Both the position numbers and the translations under genes were made by a program. This document shows positions 44,070 to 52,775 of a stretch of 64,000 nt of DNA, in pieces. Origin of the DNA: Deltaproteobacteria bacterium (GTDB taxonomy: Bacteria > Myxococcota_A > Polyangia > JAAYKL01); assembly GCA_030595125.1 (NCBI GenBank), contig JAUVDV010000020.1, positions 1 to 64,000 on the forward strand. The letters are read 5' to 3'. The first letter of the stretch is position 1, and every line of letters begins with the position of its first letter. Below the pieces are notes generated by a model. The model saw only the letters and a program-made list of their open reading frames with translations. It searched no databases and was not told where the DNA came from.

Positions 44070-44930
44070 ATGTCTCTTCTGGCCGCCCTTTTCTGGGCGA
44101 TCGGCGTGATCTTCTTCAAGCTCGCCGGCGAACGAATGCAGCCCCTGGCCCTCAATTTGTACAAGAACTGCGTGGCCATGGTCCTTCTGCCCATCACCAT
44201 GCTAGTCGTCTCGCAGCCCTTTTTTCCCGAAGTTCCCCTCGAGTGGTGGCTTTTGATGGCGGGCTCCGGGGTGATCGGCATCGCCGTCGCGGACACAATG
44301 TTTTTCTTTTCCCTCGAGAAGCTGGGGGCCGGGCTGACTGCGGTTGTCGACACGAGCTATACCCCCCTGATGCTGGGCATGTCTTTCTTCTTCCTTTCGG
44401 AGGACATGGCGTCCAAGAGCCTGGTGGGAGCTGTCCTCATAATGGCCGCGCTCCTTGTGGGCTCGGCCGCGCGACCCGACAAGGGAAAGACCCGCCGGGA
44501 CATCGTCACAGGAACCGTCGTGGGGATACTGGGGATCTTTCTCATGGCGATCAGCATAGTGATGATCAAGGGAATGCTGTCCCAAGTGTCCATTCTGTGG
44601 GCGACTACGGTCCGGATAGCCGCAGCGACCGTCGCGCTCATCCCTATAATGATACTTCATCCCAGAAGACGGATTCTCTTCACGTCGGTCCTTTCTTCGA
44701 AGACGTGGACCAGCGCCTTTCCCGCGGCCGTGTTCGGCACCTACCTGGCCATGATCGTCTGGCTCGGCGGGATGAAGTACATCGACGTGCACAGGTCGGC
44801 GCTGTTGAACCAGATGTCCGCCATCTTCATCTTCATTTTTGCAGTGGTTTTCCTGAAAGAACCCCTGACCAGACGCCGTCTGTTAGCCATCTCCCTCGCC
44901 GCCACCGGCGCATTCCTGGTGGCGTATTAG
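44070..44930 (+). CDS. EamA/DMT-family transporter
   Basis: A 286-residue inner-membrane protein with ten predicted helices in two EamA repeats (first from MSLLAALFWAIGVIFFKLAGE; second from TGTVVGILGIFLMAISIVMIK). Such carriers export amino acids, nucleobases or other metabolites; the substrate is unknown. ATG 44070 has GGAG 5 bases ahead and starts right at the first helix; ATGs at 44031 and 44040 are alternatives. Confidence 0.87.
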   Translation: MSLLAALFWAIGVIFFKLAGERMQPLALNLYKNCVAMVLLPITMLVVSQPFFPEVPLEWWLLMAGSGVIGIAVADTMFFFSLEKLGAGLTAVVDTSYTPLMLGMSFFFLSEDMASKSLVGAVLIMAALLVGSAARPDKGKTRRDIVTGTVVGILGIFLMAISIVMIKGMLSQVSILWATTVRIAAATVALIPIMILHPRRRILFTSVLSSKTWTSAFPAAVFGTYLAMIVWLGGMKYIDVHRSALLNQMSAIFIFIFAVVFLKEPLTRRRLLAISLAATGAFLVAY

Positions 44931-44979
44931 ATTTAGGAGAAGAGTGGGGTCGTGTATGGATTTGTGCTTCCCAATTCTG

Positions 44980-45207
44980 TCAGGTATTGGCCTTTTCGAG
45001 GCGCTCCGCGACCCAGACTTTGATTATCGATTGGCGGGGCACGCCGAGGCGCTTTGCTTCTCTGTCGAGTGAATGAATCATCCAGACAGGGAAGTCGACA
45101 TTTACCCTTTTTTGCTCCAGCTCGGGTCTGCGCGATTTGGAGAGGTCCAGGTGTTTTGTGATATCCTCGCCATCGTCGAACTTCTTATCGATTTTTTCAG
45201 CTTTCAT
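44980..45207 (-). CDS. CopG-type antitoxin of a BrnT toxin
   Basis: A 75-residue protein. DLSKSRRPELEQKRVNVDF leads into a ribbon-helix-helix (WMIHSLDREAKRLGVPRQSIIKVWVAERL), matching the CopG antitoxin family that pairs with BrnT. GAGGAGGTG precedes the start, which lies inside the toxin gene end (11-base overlap). It should neutralise the toxin and repress the operon. Confidence 0.85.
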   Translation of the reverse strand: MKAEKIDKKFDDGEDITKHLDLSKSRRPELEQKRVNVDFPVWMIHSLDREAKRLGVPRQSIIKVWVAERLEKANT

Positions 45208-45457
45208 ACAATTCCACCTCCTCAGGTCTTGAACGACGAACCGAAATGATTCTTATCCTTTCGTCGCGATAGGTGATGATTCCCGACCAGTGTTTTTCCC
45301 AAATACGGGCCACCACAAGGAAACGCTCTTCATCTGTGGTTCTGACCGGAATCTCAATTAAATATTGGTCATCCCAGAGAGCTTGGGCTTCGGTAAAATC
45401 GATACCGTGTTTCTTCTTGTTCGTTTCGCTCTTTTCAGGATTAAATTCAAACTCCAT
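45197..45457 (-). CDS. brnT: BrnT-family ribonuclease toxin
   Basis: An 86-residue BrnT (DUF497) toxin: FEFNPEKSETNKKKHGIDFTEA at the start, RFLVVARIWEKHW and ITYRDERIRIISVRRSRPEEVELYE at the end. BrnT cuts RNA when free of antitoxin. It precedes its antitoxin gene, as in brnTA operons. ATG 45457 has no ribosome-binding site and is only 9 bases after a consensus -10, so its mRNA may be leaderless. Confidence 0.88.
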   Translation of the reverse strand: MEFEFNPEKSETNKKKHGIDFTEAQALWDDQYLIEIPVRTTDEERFLVVARIWEKHWSGIITYRDERIRIISVRRSRPEEVELYES

Positions 45458-45490
45458 GGTATACAAATTATACCATATGGGTATATTAAA
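45458..45490 (-). promoter_or_regulatory. Promoter/operator of the brnTA operon
   Basis: On the minus strand TATAAT is centred near 45470, 9 bases before the toxin ATG, with a weak -35 (TTGTTT) 16 bases upstream. TATACC half-sites form overlapping inverted repeats: GGTATA-CAAAT-TATACC (45458-45474) and TATACC-ATATG-GGTATA just beyond. They cover the -10, which suits autorepression by the CopG-type antitoxin. Confidence 0.55.
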
Positions 45491-45521
45491 ACAACCAATA
45501 TTATACCGCATGAGAATCGGA

Positions 45522-45908
45522 TCAGAGTTGTGCGTTCTTTGCGAGGATCTTTTGATGGCACCCGGGGCAGACCGGCCCGCCGGGGTAGGGGACACCGCAG
45601 TATTTGCAAATCTGTAGCTTCGTGCTGGTGTTCTCGCGCAGCTCCATGGGGACCTCGTCCAGGCCTGTCCCCGTGCGGGTAGATTTGGTCCGTGCCCTGA
45701 GGGCCGAGAGACGATCCCCGATGATATCTGACACTGGTCGCGCGAGGGGAAAGTAGAGAAGGACGAAGACCACCAGGACCACCACTCCCGCGCTCGACGC
45801 CGGCAACCACCGGACGTCCGCGAACACATCGACCATCTGTAAATACACCTGCCAGGCGGCGTACCCTCCGATTCCCGCGCACAGTAGCTTCGCAACGTGT
45901 CTGGACAT
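45522..45908 (-). CDS. Small membrane protein with zinc ribbon
   Basis: A 128-residue protein with two membrane helices (LLCAGIGGYAAWQVYLQ; AGVVVLVVFVLLYFPLA), a basic region, and a C-terminal zinc ribbon CKYCGVPYPGGPVCPGC. GGAGGGG precedes the start. No family name or function. It is upstream of, but probably not in an operon with, the brnTA pair (64-base gap with its own promoter). Confidence 0.7.
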   Translation of the reverse strand: MSRHVAKLLCAGIGGYAAWQVYLQMVDVFADVRWLPASSAGVVVLVVFVLLYFPLARPVSDIIGDRLSALRARTKSTRTGTGLDEVPMELRENTSTKLQICKYCGVPYPGGPVCPGCHQKILAKNAQL

Positions 45909-45992
45909 GACATTCCCCTCCCGATCGGGGCAGATGATATCAGAGCATGGGCATCGGAATCAAATCCGGCGGGCAAAGAATATCTCCCAGGA

Positions 45993-48359
45993 TCAATACT
46001 CGATTTTCAACCCCAGGCTCGGGATGACGGGAAGGCCGTGAAAATAGGCCTTCTTGGAATAGTCGTAGCTGTAGCGGAACCCCTCCACATTTTTGTGATT
46101 GTACACGTTCTGCACGTCGATGTAGACCGCCACCTTGAGTATGTCCTCGACGAGGAGGTTCTTGTCCACCCTGAGATCGAGCTGGTGGAAGAGTGGCCGG
46201 CGGGTGGAGTTGACCTCTCCGTGGACGGGCCAGTAGATGTCCGAGTCGGCGTCGTACACGGACCCTGCGACCGGCGTGGACGGGTCCCCGCTCGCCAGCC
46301 TGAACCGCAGCCCTGCCTCCCAGCCTCGGCCCAGCACAACACTGGCCACTACCGTGAGTATGTGCGTCTGATCGTGATCGAACAGACGGGCGTCGTCGCC
46401 CGGGTGATCTACCCTGCTGCTCTTCATCAGGGTGTACGAGATCCAGCCGAAGAACCGATCCGTGGGATAGTGCTTGACCAGCACCTCCATGCCGTAGACC
46501 TCTCCTTCCCCCTCATTTGAGTAGATCTCCGGGACCTCCATACCGTCGCGCTCGACCATCCGGTCCGAGTCCACGACCATGTTCGAGATATCCTTGTAGA
46601 AGCCCTCCAGACCGACCTCTATGTTTGTGGAAATCTGTTGCTCCACACCCAGCCCGTAATGGATCGCGTTGATGTAGAGGAGGTCCGGGTTTCCGTACTC
46701 CTCGTTGGCCTGCGCCCCGTCCGGCGCCTGGTGAAACAGGCCGAACCCGGCCTTGAGGGTCGTCTTGTCGAAAATCTGGTACCGGGCGACGAAACGCGGA
46801 TCGATCCCCACGTCATTGACCCGGGCAAAATAGTCCACCCGCAGGCCGTAGATGAGCCGCCACCGGGGGATCGCCGTCAACTCCAGCTCGCCGTACCAAC
46901 CCGGCCGGTAGTAGAACACCTCGCCCTCGTCCTCCACCCACTCGGTGTTTGCTCCCATGGGATCCCACTGGGTTCCCTCCATGGGATAATCGCTCGGCGC
47001 CCTGAACTTCCACTTCGCCCAGCCCATCACCCCGTCGATACCGGTTCGCAGGATGAAGACTCTTCCGGGATCGATGACCAGTTCGTCGCGCAAGTGCAGC
47101 GGCAGATCACGCTCTTCGAACATGATGGACTCTCCCAGGCTTCCCTGGTTCATCTGGTATCCGAACCCCACGTTGACCGTGTTGGACAGGGTCCGGGAAA
47201 AGACGTGATTCCACCTCCCCTGGAGATTGTGAAACATGAGGCGGACATCGACGGCGCCGCCGAGGTTTGGGTTGTCCGCGACGTCGTCGCCCATGACAAA
47301 GACCAGCTTGTCGTCCGAGCCGTACAGGAACAGTCGCAGGTTGTCATTTCTGTCCGGGTGATAGTCCGCCGCGACCTGGTAGTCCCAGTATCTGGGAGCG
47401 GTCGTCAGCTCGAACCCGCCGTCCTTCGGGAGCACAGCGTTTAGAATCCCGTCGATGTAACTGCGCCTGGCCGCCACCGCGACGGACCAGTTTTCACCGA
47501 TGGGCGTCTCCACAAGGGCGCCGACATCCCAGATGTCCGCGTCGACGTAGCCGTGAAAACGGTCGGTCTTCGGGGCGCGGGGGTATACGTCGACTATGCC
47601 GCCCGTGGCGCCCCCGTACCTGACGGAGTAGTTGCCCGGATAGAAATCGATCTGTTCGAGCAGGTCCGAGTTGATCACGGAGGTGAGCCCTCCGAAGTGG
47701 TAGAGCATGGGCATGGGGATGGAGTCGAAGAAGACCTCGGTGTCCTGCGGTGCGCTGCCACGAACGATGAGTGCGCCGGAGATCATAGGCGCCCGGGCCA
47801 TCCCCGGTAGATTTTGCACGGCCCGCAGAGCGTCGCCCCCGGTGCCTGGTATCCGCGTGATCTCCCGTATGGTCACCTCCCGCCGCGTGACCTCGCGCAG
47901 GGGCTTGCGAGCCCGGATCACCGTTTCGTAGACAGGATCGTCAATCCCCTCGCCGACCTCTTCTTCAACCTCATCCAGGACCGGCGGCGCCTGGTCGACC
48001 TCGATCTCGTGCTCTGTCTCTTCGATGAAAAACGTATACCTGTACAGAACCCGCGCCGGGATCGGCTCGCTGTCCTTTGTGGCGGGGGAGAAGACGAATC
48101 CGTACATGGCCTCCCTTGCCAGCTCGTCGAATCCGTGCCCTGCGGCCTCCGTGATCTCCACCCGGGTCACCAGGCCGTTCTCGTCCACGTCGATCTGCGC
48201 CGTCACCACGCCCTCGATTCCGCTGTCAAATGCCTCCTGGGGGTAGTCGGCCCTCACGTACTCGATGAGGGATGGCGGGGTGAGCGTATCCTGCGCGAGC
48301 GCCGTCACAGGTTGGAGCAAGATGGCGAACGCAGCAAGATACAGTAGGTAGACGCGCAT
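45993..48359 (-). CDS. TonB-dependent receptor with N-terminal TonB_C domain
   Basis: A 788-residue outer-membrane receptor. After the signal (ending TALAQDT) comes a TonB C-terminal-like domain (PQEAFDSGIEGVVTAQIDVDENG...VFSPATKDSEPIPARVLYRYTF; ~25-110), then a plug (PGTGGDALRAVQNLPGMARAP) and a long beta-barrel ending SLGLKIEY with a terminal aromatic. Fusion of a TonB_C domain to the receptor may serve self-gating or energy coupling. ATG 48359 chosen; a TTG lies at 48368. No TonB/ExbBD genes in the window; the ligand is unknown. Confidence 0.88.
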   Translation of the reverse strand: MRVYLLYLAAFAILLQPVTALAQDTLTPPSLIEYVRADYPQEAFDSGIEGVVTAQIDVDENGLVTRVEITEAAGHGFDELAREAMYGFVFSPATKDSEPIPARVLYRYTFFIEETEHEIEVDQAPPVLDEVEEEVGEGIDDPVYETVIRARKPLREVTRREVTIREITRIPGTGGDALRAVQNLPGMARAPMISGALIVRGSAPQDTEVFFDSIPMPMLYHFGGLTSVINSDLLEQIDFYPGNYSVRYGGATGGIVDVYPRAPKTDRFHGYVDADIWDVGALVETPIGENWSVAVAARRSYIDGILNAVLPKDGGFELTTAPRYWDYQVAADYHPDRNDNLRLFLYGSDDKLVFVMGDDVADNPNLGGAVDVRLMFHNLQGRWNHVFSRTLSNTVNVGFGYQMNQGSLGESIMFEERDLPLHLRDELVIDPGRVFILRTGIDGVMGWAKWKFRAPSDYPMEGTQWDPMGANTEWVEDEGEVFYYRPGWYGELELTAIPRWRLIYGLRVDYFARVNDVGIDPRFVARYQIFDKTTLKAGFGLFHQAPDGAQANEEYGNPDLLYINAIHYGLGVEQQISTNIEVGLEGFYKDISNMVVDSDRMVERDGMEVPEIYSNEGEGEVYGMEVLVKHYPTDRFFGWISYTLMKSSRVDHPGDDARLFDHDQTHILTVVASVVLGRGWEAGLRFRLASGDPSTPVAGSVYDADSDIYWPVHGEVNSTRRPLFHQLDLRVDKNLLVEDILKVAVYIDVQNVYNHKNVEGFRYSYDYSKKAYFHGLPVIPSLGLKIEY

Positions 48360-48389
48360 TACGCGCAAGAGAATATCACGAAAATGAGG

Positions 48390-49721
48390 TCAGATCGGCT
48401 CCGCCAGGAGATCGTGATCGCTATGACTCACGACGCGGGCGTCCACAATTTCACCAACCCGGGCATCGCTCGAAGCGAGATATGTCTTCCCGTCCACCTC
48501 CGGCGCCTGCCCCCGATGGCGACCCTCGAGGACGTATCCGAGATCGTCGGCCGAGCCCTCGACAAGCACGCGCACGATCTTGCCGATCATCTTTCGGCTG
48601 TTCTCTCGCGCGATCACACGCTGCACCTTCATCACTTTTCTGAAGCGATTGTACGAATCCCTGCCCGAAACCACCGGTTCTTTTTGAAAGGACGGAGTCC
48701 CCTCCTCGTCGCTGTACCGGAAAACTCCGAGGTGATCGAAGCGTGCCCATTTTACGAAATTCAGCAGCTCCTCGAAGTCGTTGGCGGTCTCACCGGGATG
48801 ACCCACGAGCACCGTTGTTCGAAGGAAGATGTCGGGAACAATTTGCCTCGCTCGTTTTATCAGGCTCGTGAGCGTGCGCGGACCGTGCCCGCGCCGCATC
48901 CTTTTCAGCATTTTCGCAGCTGCGTGCTGAATGGGGATGTCCAGGTACGGAACCAGCTTTTCCAGATCTCTCATCGCGTGCAGCAGTTCGTCCGGAACCC
49001 CGTCCGGGTACAGGTAATGAACGCGAACCCAACGCAGCCCCTTCACCCGGTCCAGGGCGTGAACCAGGGTTACGATATCGCTGCCGTCGCCCAGGTCCGT
49101 GCCGTACGCGGATGTATCCTGCGAAACCAGATTTATCTCCACCACCCCCGCCTTCGCGAGCCTGGCCGCCTCGGCGACGATCTGCGCGACGGGCCGACTC
49201 CCCGCCTTTCCCCGGATCGCCGGAATCGCACAAAAAGCGCACTTCCGGGAGCAGCCGTCCGCCACCTTCACGTATGCCGACGGGGCGCCCGATTCCACAA
49301 ATCTGGGGGTGTTCGGACCCTGAAGAAAATGACCCGGCGCGTTCACCTCGATCACGCGCCCCGAATCCGAAAGTATGGCTTCGAAATGTTCCGCTGCGGT
49401 GGTGCCGAGGACACAGTCGATCTCCGGCATCTCCCTCGCTACTTCGAGAGCGTATCGCTGGGAGAGGCAACCGGCTGCGATCAGTTTTTGACACCGACCG
49501 TCCGTGCGAAGACGGCCCATTTCGAGAAGGGCGTTCACTGATTCTTCCCTGGCGTCTGCGATGAACCCGCAGGTGTTGACCACTATTACGTCCGCGTCGG
49601 ATGGATCGGGCACCAGGCGATAACCCTCTAGCGCCGCTATTCCCGCGAGCACCTCAGTGTCCACCCGGTTCTTTGGGCAACCGAGGGAGAGAAAGTGGAT
49701 TGTGCGAGATTTCTTGTTCAC
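48390..49721 (-). CDS. rimO: Ribosomal protein S12 methylthiotransferase RimO
   Basis: A 443-residue radical-SAM enzyme that methylthiolates Asp of ribosomal protein S12. FLSLGCPKNRVDTEV opens the UPF0004 domain with its first cluster cysteine; the radical-SAM motif is CSRKCAFCAIP; a C-terminal TRAM domain follows. Length is typical. It starts at GTG 49721, overlapping the PurF-like stop (GTGA). Upstream in-frame sequence to 50213 is PurF shadow. Confidence 0.94.
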   Translation of the reverse strand: MNKKSRTIHFLSLGCPKNRVDTEVLAGIAALEGYRLVPDPSDADVIVVNTCGFIADAREESVNALLEMGRLRTDGRCQKLIAAGCLSQRYALEVAREMPEIDCVLGTTAAEHFEAILSDSGRVIEVNAPGHFLQGPNTPRFVESGAPSAYVKVADGCSRKCAFCAIPAIRGKAGSRPVAQIVAEAARLAKAGVVEINLVSQDTSAYGTDLGDGSDIVTLVHALDRVKGLRWVRVHYLYPDGVPDELLHAMRDLEKLVPYLDIPIQHAAAKMLKRMRRGHGPRTLTSLIKRARQIVPDIFLRTTVLVGHPGETANDFEELLNFVKWARFDHLGVFRYSDEEGTPSFQKEPVVSGRDSYNRFRKVMKVQRVIARENSRKMIGKIVRVLVEGSADDLGYVLEGRHRGQAPEVDGKTYLASSDARVGEIVDARVVSHSDHDLLAEPI

Positions 49722-51130
49722 TTGCCGTAAAGGTCTTCGCCGTTCCAGCAGAAGGTGCAGAGCTTTTCTCTCGGGAGGCCGATGGCCTCGATGAGGTCGG
49801 GAAGACGCTGGTACTTGCAGGTGGTGAGATCCAGGTGTTTCCCGATCCACTCCTCCATCGCGTGGTAGCGATCTGTGTTGGGGTTGGAGTATTCGTCCAG
49901 GTGCGCTCCCGCGTCGCCCTCGAGATCCTTGATCGCCCTTCGCGCGGCCAGATCGAGTTCGGATTTGGAACGCGAGAAGTTGAGGTACTTGCAGCTGAAT
50001 ACCAGCGGTGGGCAGGCGGGTCGCATGTGCAGTTCCAGGGCGCCGTACCCGAATAGCCGCTTGATGATGTCGCGCAGCTGGGTCCCCCTGACTATGGAGT
50101 CCTCGCAGAACAACAGGCGCTTGTCCTTGATCATCTCGGCGATGGGGATCAGCTTCATCTTTGCCACAAGATCGCGCACCTTTTGATCCTGGGGCATGAA
50201 GCTCCTGGGCCATGTGGGTGTGTACTTGACGAATGGACGGCGATAGGGAATTCCGGACTCGTTGGCGTAGCCGATGGCGTGACCGATGCCGGAATCTGGG
50301 ATACCCGCGACCAAGTCGGCCTTCACGTCATCAGCCCTGGCGAGGGCCGCGCCGCATCGGTTTCGAACCTCCTCGGTGTTGATCCCCTCGTACGTGGACA
50401 CGGGATATCCGTAGTAGACCCAGAGGAACGCGCAGATCTGCATGTCCTTTCCCGGGGGGGCAACCTGCTCCACGCCCTCCGCCGTGATGCGCACGATCTC
50501 GGAAGGGCCCAGGTTCTTGTCGATGGCGTAGCCCATGTTGGGCAGCGCGCATGTCTCCAGGGTGACAGCGTAGGCTCCATCCTTTTTGCCCACCACAATA
50601 GGGGTGCGGCCGAGTCGATCGCGAGCGGCGTAGATGGCGTCCTTGGTGAGCAGCAGCAGGGAGCATGATCCGACGATCGCGTTCTGGGCGGCGCGGATCC
50701 CATCCACGATGGTGGCCTCCAGATCGATGATTGACGCCACCAGTTCGGTGGGGTTGATCTCGTTGCCGCTGAGTTCAGAGAAGTGAGTCCCCCGGTGCTT
50801 GAGCGCCATCCGGGACAGCTCCTCGATGTTGTCTATTTTGCCCACGGTGACCAGAGCGTAGGAACCGTGGTGGGAACCTATCAACATGGGTTGATCCTCG
50901 TAGTCGCTGATCACTCCGATGCCCATGCGCCCGCTCAGCTTGGGCAGATCCTCTTCGAATTTGGACCGGAACGGCGCATTGGTGATGTCGTGGATGTTGC
51001 GCTTGAACCCGTGTTCTTTCTGCACAACGAGCCCGCCGCGTCGGGTTCCCAGATGGGAGTGATAGTCTGTCCCGTAGAAGAGATCGAGAATGCAATCATC
51101 TTTGGTGGCAACGCCGAACAATCCGCCCAT
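49718..51130 (-). CDS. purF: PurF-like amidophosphoribosyltransferase lacking the N-terminal Cys
   Basis: A 470-residue protein with a class II glutaminase-type N-terminus and a phosphoribosyltransferase domain (LLFCEDSIVRGTQLRD binds PRPP). PurF normally starts Met-Cys-Gly, with Cys1 as nucleophile; here it starts MGGLFGVATKDDC, so codon 2 is Gly (GGC). The start is firm because GGAGG precedes it. Cysteines are present at the C-terminus (CTFCWNGED). It may use free ammonia or another amidotransferase, or be a distinct PRPP enzyme. It is divergent from purB. Confidence 0.8.
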   Translation of the reverse strand: MGGLFGVATKDDCILDLFYGTDYHSHLGTRRGGLVVQKEHGFKRNIHDITNAPFRSKFEEDLPKLSGRMGIGVISDYEDQPMLIGSHHGSYALVTVGKIDNIEELSRMALKHRGTHFSELSGNEINPTELVASIIDLEATIVDGIRAAQNAIVGSCSLLLLTKDAIYAARDRLGRTPIVVGKKDGAYAVTLETCALPNMGYAIDKNLGPSEIVRITAEGVEQVAPPGKDMQICAFLWVYYGYPVSTYEGINTEEVRNRCGAALARADDVKADLVAGIPDSGIGHAIGYANESGIPYRRPFVKYTPTWPRSFMPQDQKVRDLVAKMKLIPIAEMIKDKRLLFCEDSIVRGTQLRDIIKRLFGYGALELHMRPACPPLVFSCKYLNFSRSKSELDLAARRAIKDLEGDAGAHLDEYSNPNTDRYHAMEEWIGKHLDLTTCKYQRLPDLIEAIGLPREKLCTFCWNGEDLYGK

Positions 51131-51326
51131 GGTTTCCTCCGTGAATTAGAAAATTTACAGTTCGTGGTTTGCCGCATCGTTTTTCGACAATTTGCACTGT
51201 AGACCTTTTTGGTGCGCAGAAAAGGATTGAATGCAAGATATGCTCAAAAACATCATTCCCTTGCCCACGAGAGGCGCATTGAATAGTCTCAGGGTTCGGC
51301 GCCACCCTTTTTTCAGGAGAAGCACA

Positions 51327-52775
51327 ATGGAACGTGAAACCTATCGCGAGCCGCTCGTCAGCCGCTACACCGGCCGCGCCATGCAGGAACTCTTCGGCGA
51401 GAACACCAAGTTCAGAACCTGGCGCCGTTGCTGGATAGCCCTCGCGGAGTCCCAGCGGGAGCTGGGCCTCGACTCCATTGTCGGCAAAGAGGCGATAGAG
51501 CAGATGAAGGCTCATACAGACGACATCAACTACGAGGTCGCCGAGGCAAAGGAGAAGGAACTCAGACACGATGTCATGGCTCACGTGCACGCCTTTGGAG
51601 CCCAGTGTCCGGCCGCTGCCGGGATCATTCACCTGGGGGCCACGTCACAGTTCGTGGTCTGCAACACCGACCTGATCCTGCACCGGGAAGCCCTCGCGCT
51701 CATTCACGCCGATCTCGTGAGAGTGATTCACCGGCTGGCCGCCACCGTGAAGCGCCACAAGGATCTCCCGGTCCTGGGAGCGACTCACTTTCAGCCCGCT
51801 CAGCCGACCACGTTGGGAAAACGACTCAGTGTCGCGCTGCAAGATCTCATCATGGATCTGGACGCCGTGGAGTGGGTCATGAATCAGGTCAAGGCCCGGG
51901 GCGCTAAGGGCACAACCGGAACACAGGCGTCATTTCTCAAGCTCTTTGACGGCGACGCGAAGAAAGTGAAACAGCTCGACGAAGCGGTAGCGGAAAAGCT
52001 CGGCTTCGCGGCGTCGTACCCTGTCACTGGTCAGACATATCCGCGCAAACTCGATACGAAGATCGCCGAAACACTGGCCGGCATCGGCGCGTCCGCGCAC
52101 TGGATCGGCGTGAACATTCGCCTCATGTCCGGGCAAAAGGAGATGGACGAACCATTTGGCAAAAAGCAAGTTGGATCGTCCGCCATGGCGTACAAGCGCA
52201 ACCCCATGCGATCCGAACGGATGTGTTCTCTCTCGCGCAAGTTGATGAATCTGCCCGCCGATTTTCACGCCACACACGCCAATCAGTGGATGGAGCGAAC
52301 GCTCGACGACTCCGCCATCCGGCGCATGGATATTCCACAGTCCTACCTGCTTGCCGACGCGGTGCTCGGCCTTCTGCTGGACATCTGCGGGGGCCTGGTT
52401 CCCAACAGTTTTGCCATCGACGCGCGCCTGGCCGCAGATCTTCCATTCCTCGCCACCGAGGAGATCCTGATGGCGGCGGTGGAGAAGGGCGCCTCCCGCC
52501 AGGATGCCCACGAGGTTATTCGGGAGCACTCGATGGAGGTTGCGAGATTGGTCAAGGAGGAGGGAAAGCCCAACGATCTCCTCGACCGCCTCGCAGCGGA
52601 TGAACGCATTCCCCTAGTCGCAAACGACCTTTCCGGGATAGCGCGGGATGCCTCCCGTTTCATCGGCAGGGCCGTCGAGCAGGTGGATGATTATCTCTCG
52701 GGAGTAGTCGAACCCCGCCTCGCCGACTACGCTGATATTCTAAAGCGTGAAGCCGAAAACCGGGTGAAGGTGTAG
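51327..52775 (+). CDS. purB: Adenylosuccinate lyase
   Basis: A 482-residue fumarase-superfamily enzyme that splits adenylosuccinate and SAICAR in purine synthesis. The superfamily signature is SSAMAYKRNPMRSER; the histidine-bearing segment is GATHFQPAQPTT. ATG 51327 follows AGGAGA; in-frame codons from 51231 are likely untranslated leader. It faces the PurF-like gene across a 196-base divergent region in which I found no convincing riboswitch or PurR site. Confidence 0.93.
   Translation: MERETYREPLVSRYTGRAMQELFGENTKFRTWRRCWIALAESQRELGLDSIVGKEAIEQMKAHTDDINYEVAEAKEKELRHDVMAHVHAFGAQCPAAAGIIHLGATSQFVVCNTDLILHREALALIHADLVRVIHRLAATVKRHKDLPVLGATHFQPAQPTTLGKRLSVALQDLIMDLDAVEWVMNQVKARGAKGTTGTQASFLKLFDGDAKKVKQLDEAVAEKLGFAASYPVTGQTYPRKLDTKIAETLAGIGASAHWIGVNIRLMSGQKEMDEPFGKKQVGSSAMAYKRNPMRSERMCSLSRKLMNLPADFHATHANQWMERTLDDSAIRRMDIPQSYLLADAVLGLLLDICGGLVPNSFAIDARLAADLPFLATEEILMAAVEKGASRQDAHEVIREHSMEVARLVKEEGKPNDLLDRLAADERIPLVANDLSGIARDASRFIGRAVEQVDDYLSGVVEPRLADYADILKREAENRVKV

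Noticed and set aside
51131-51326. Possible purine riboswitch in the purF-purB divergent gap
   Set aside because: No three-way-junction core or convincing terminator was seen; the gap is AT-rich but unstructured by eye.
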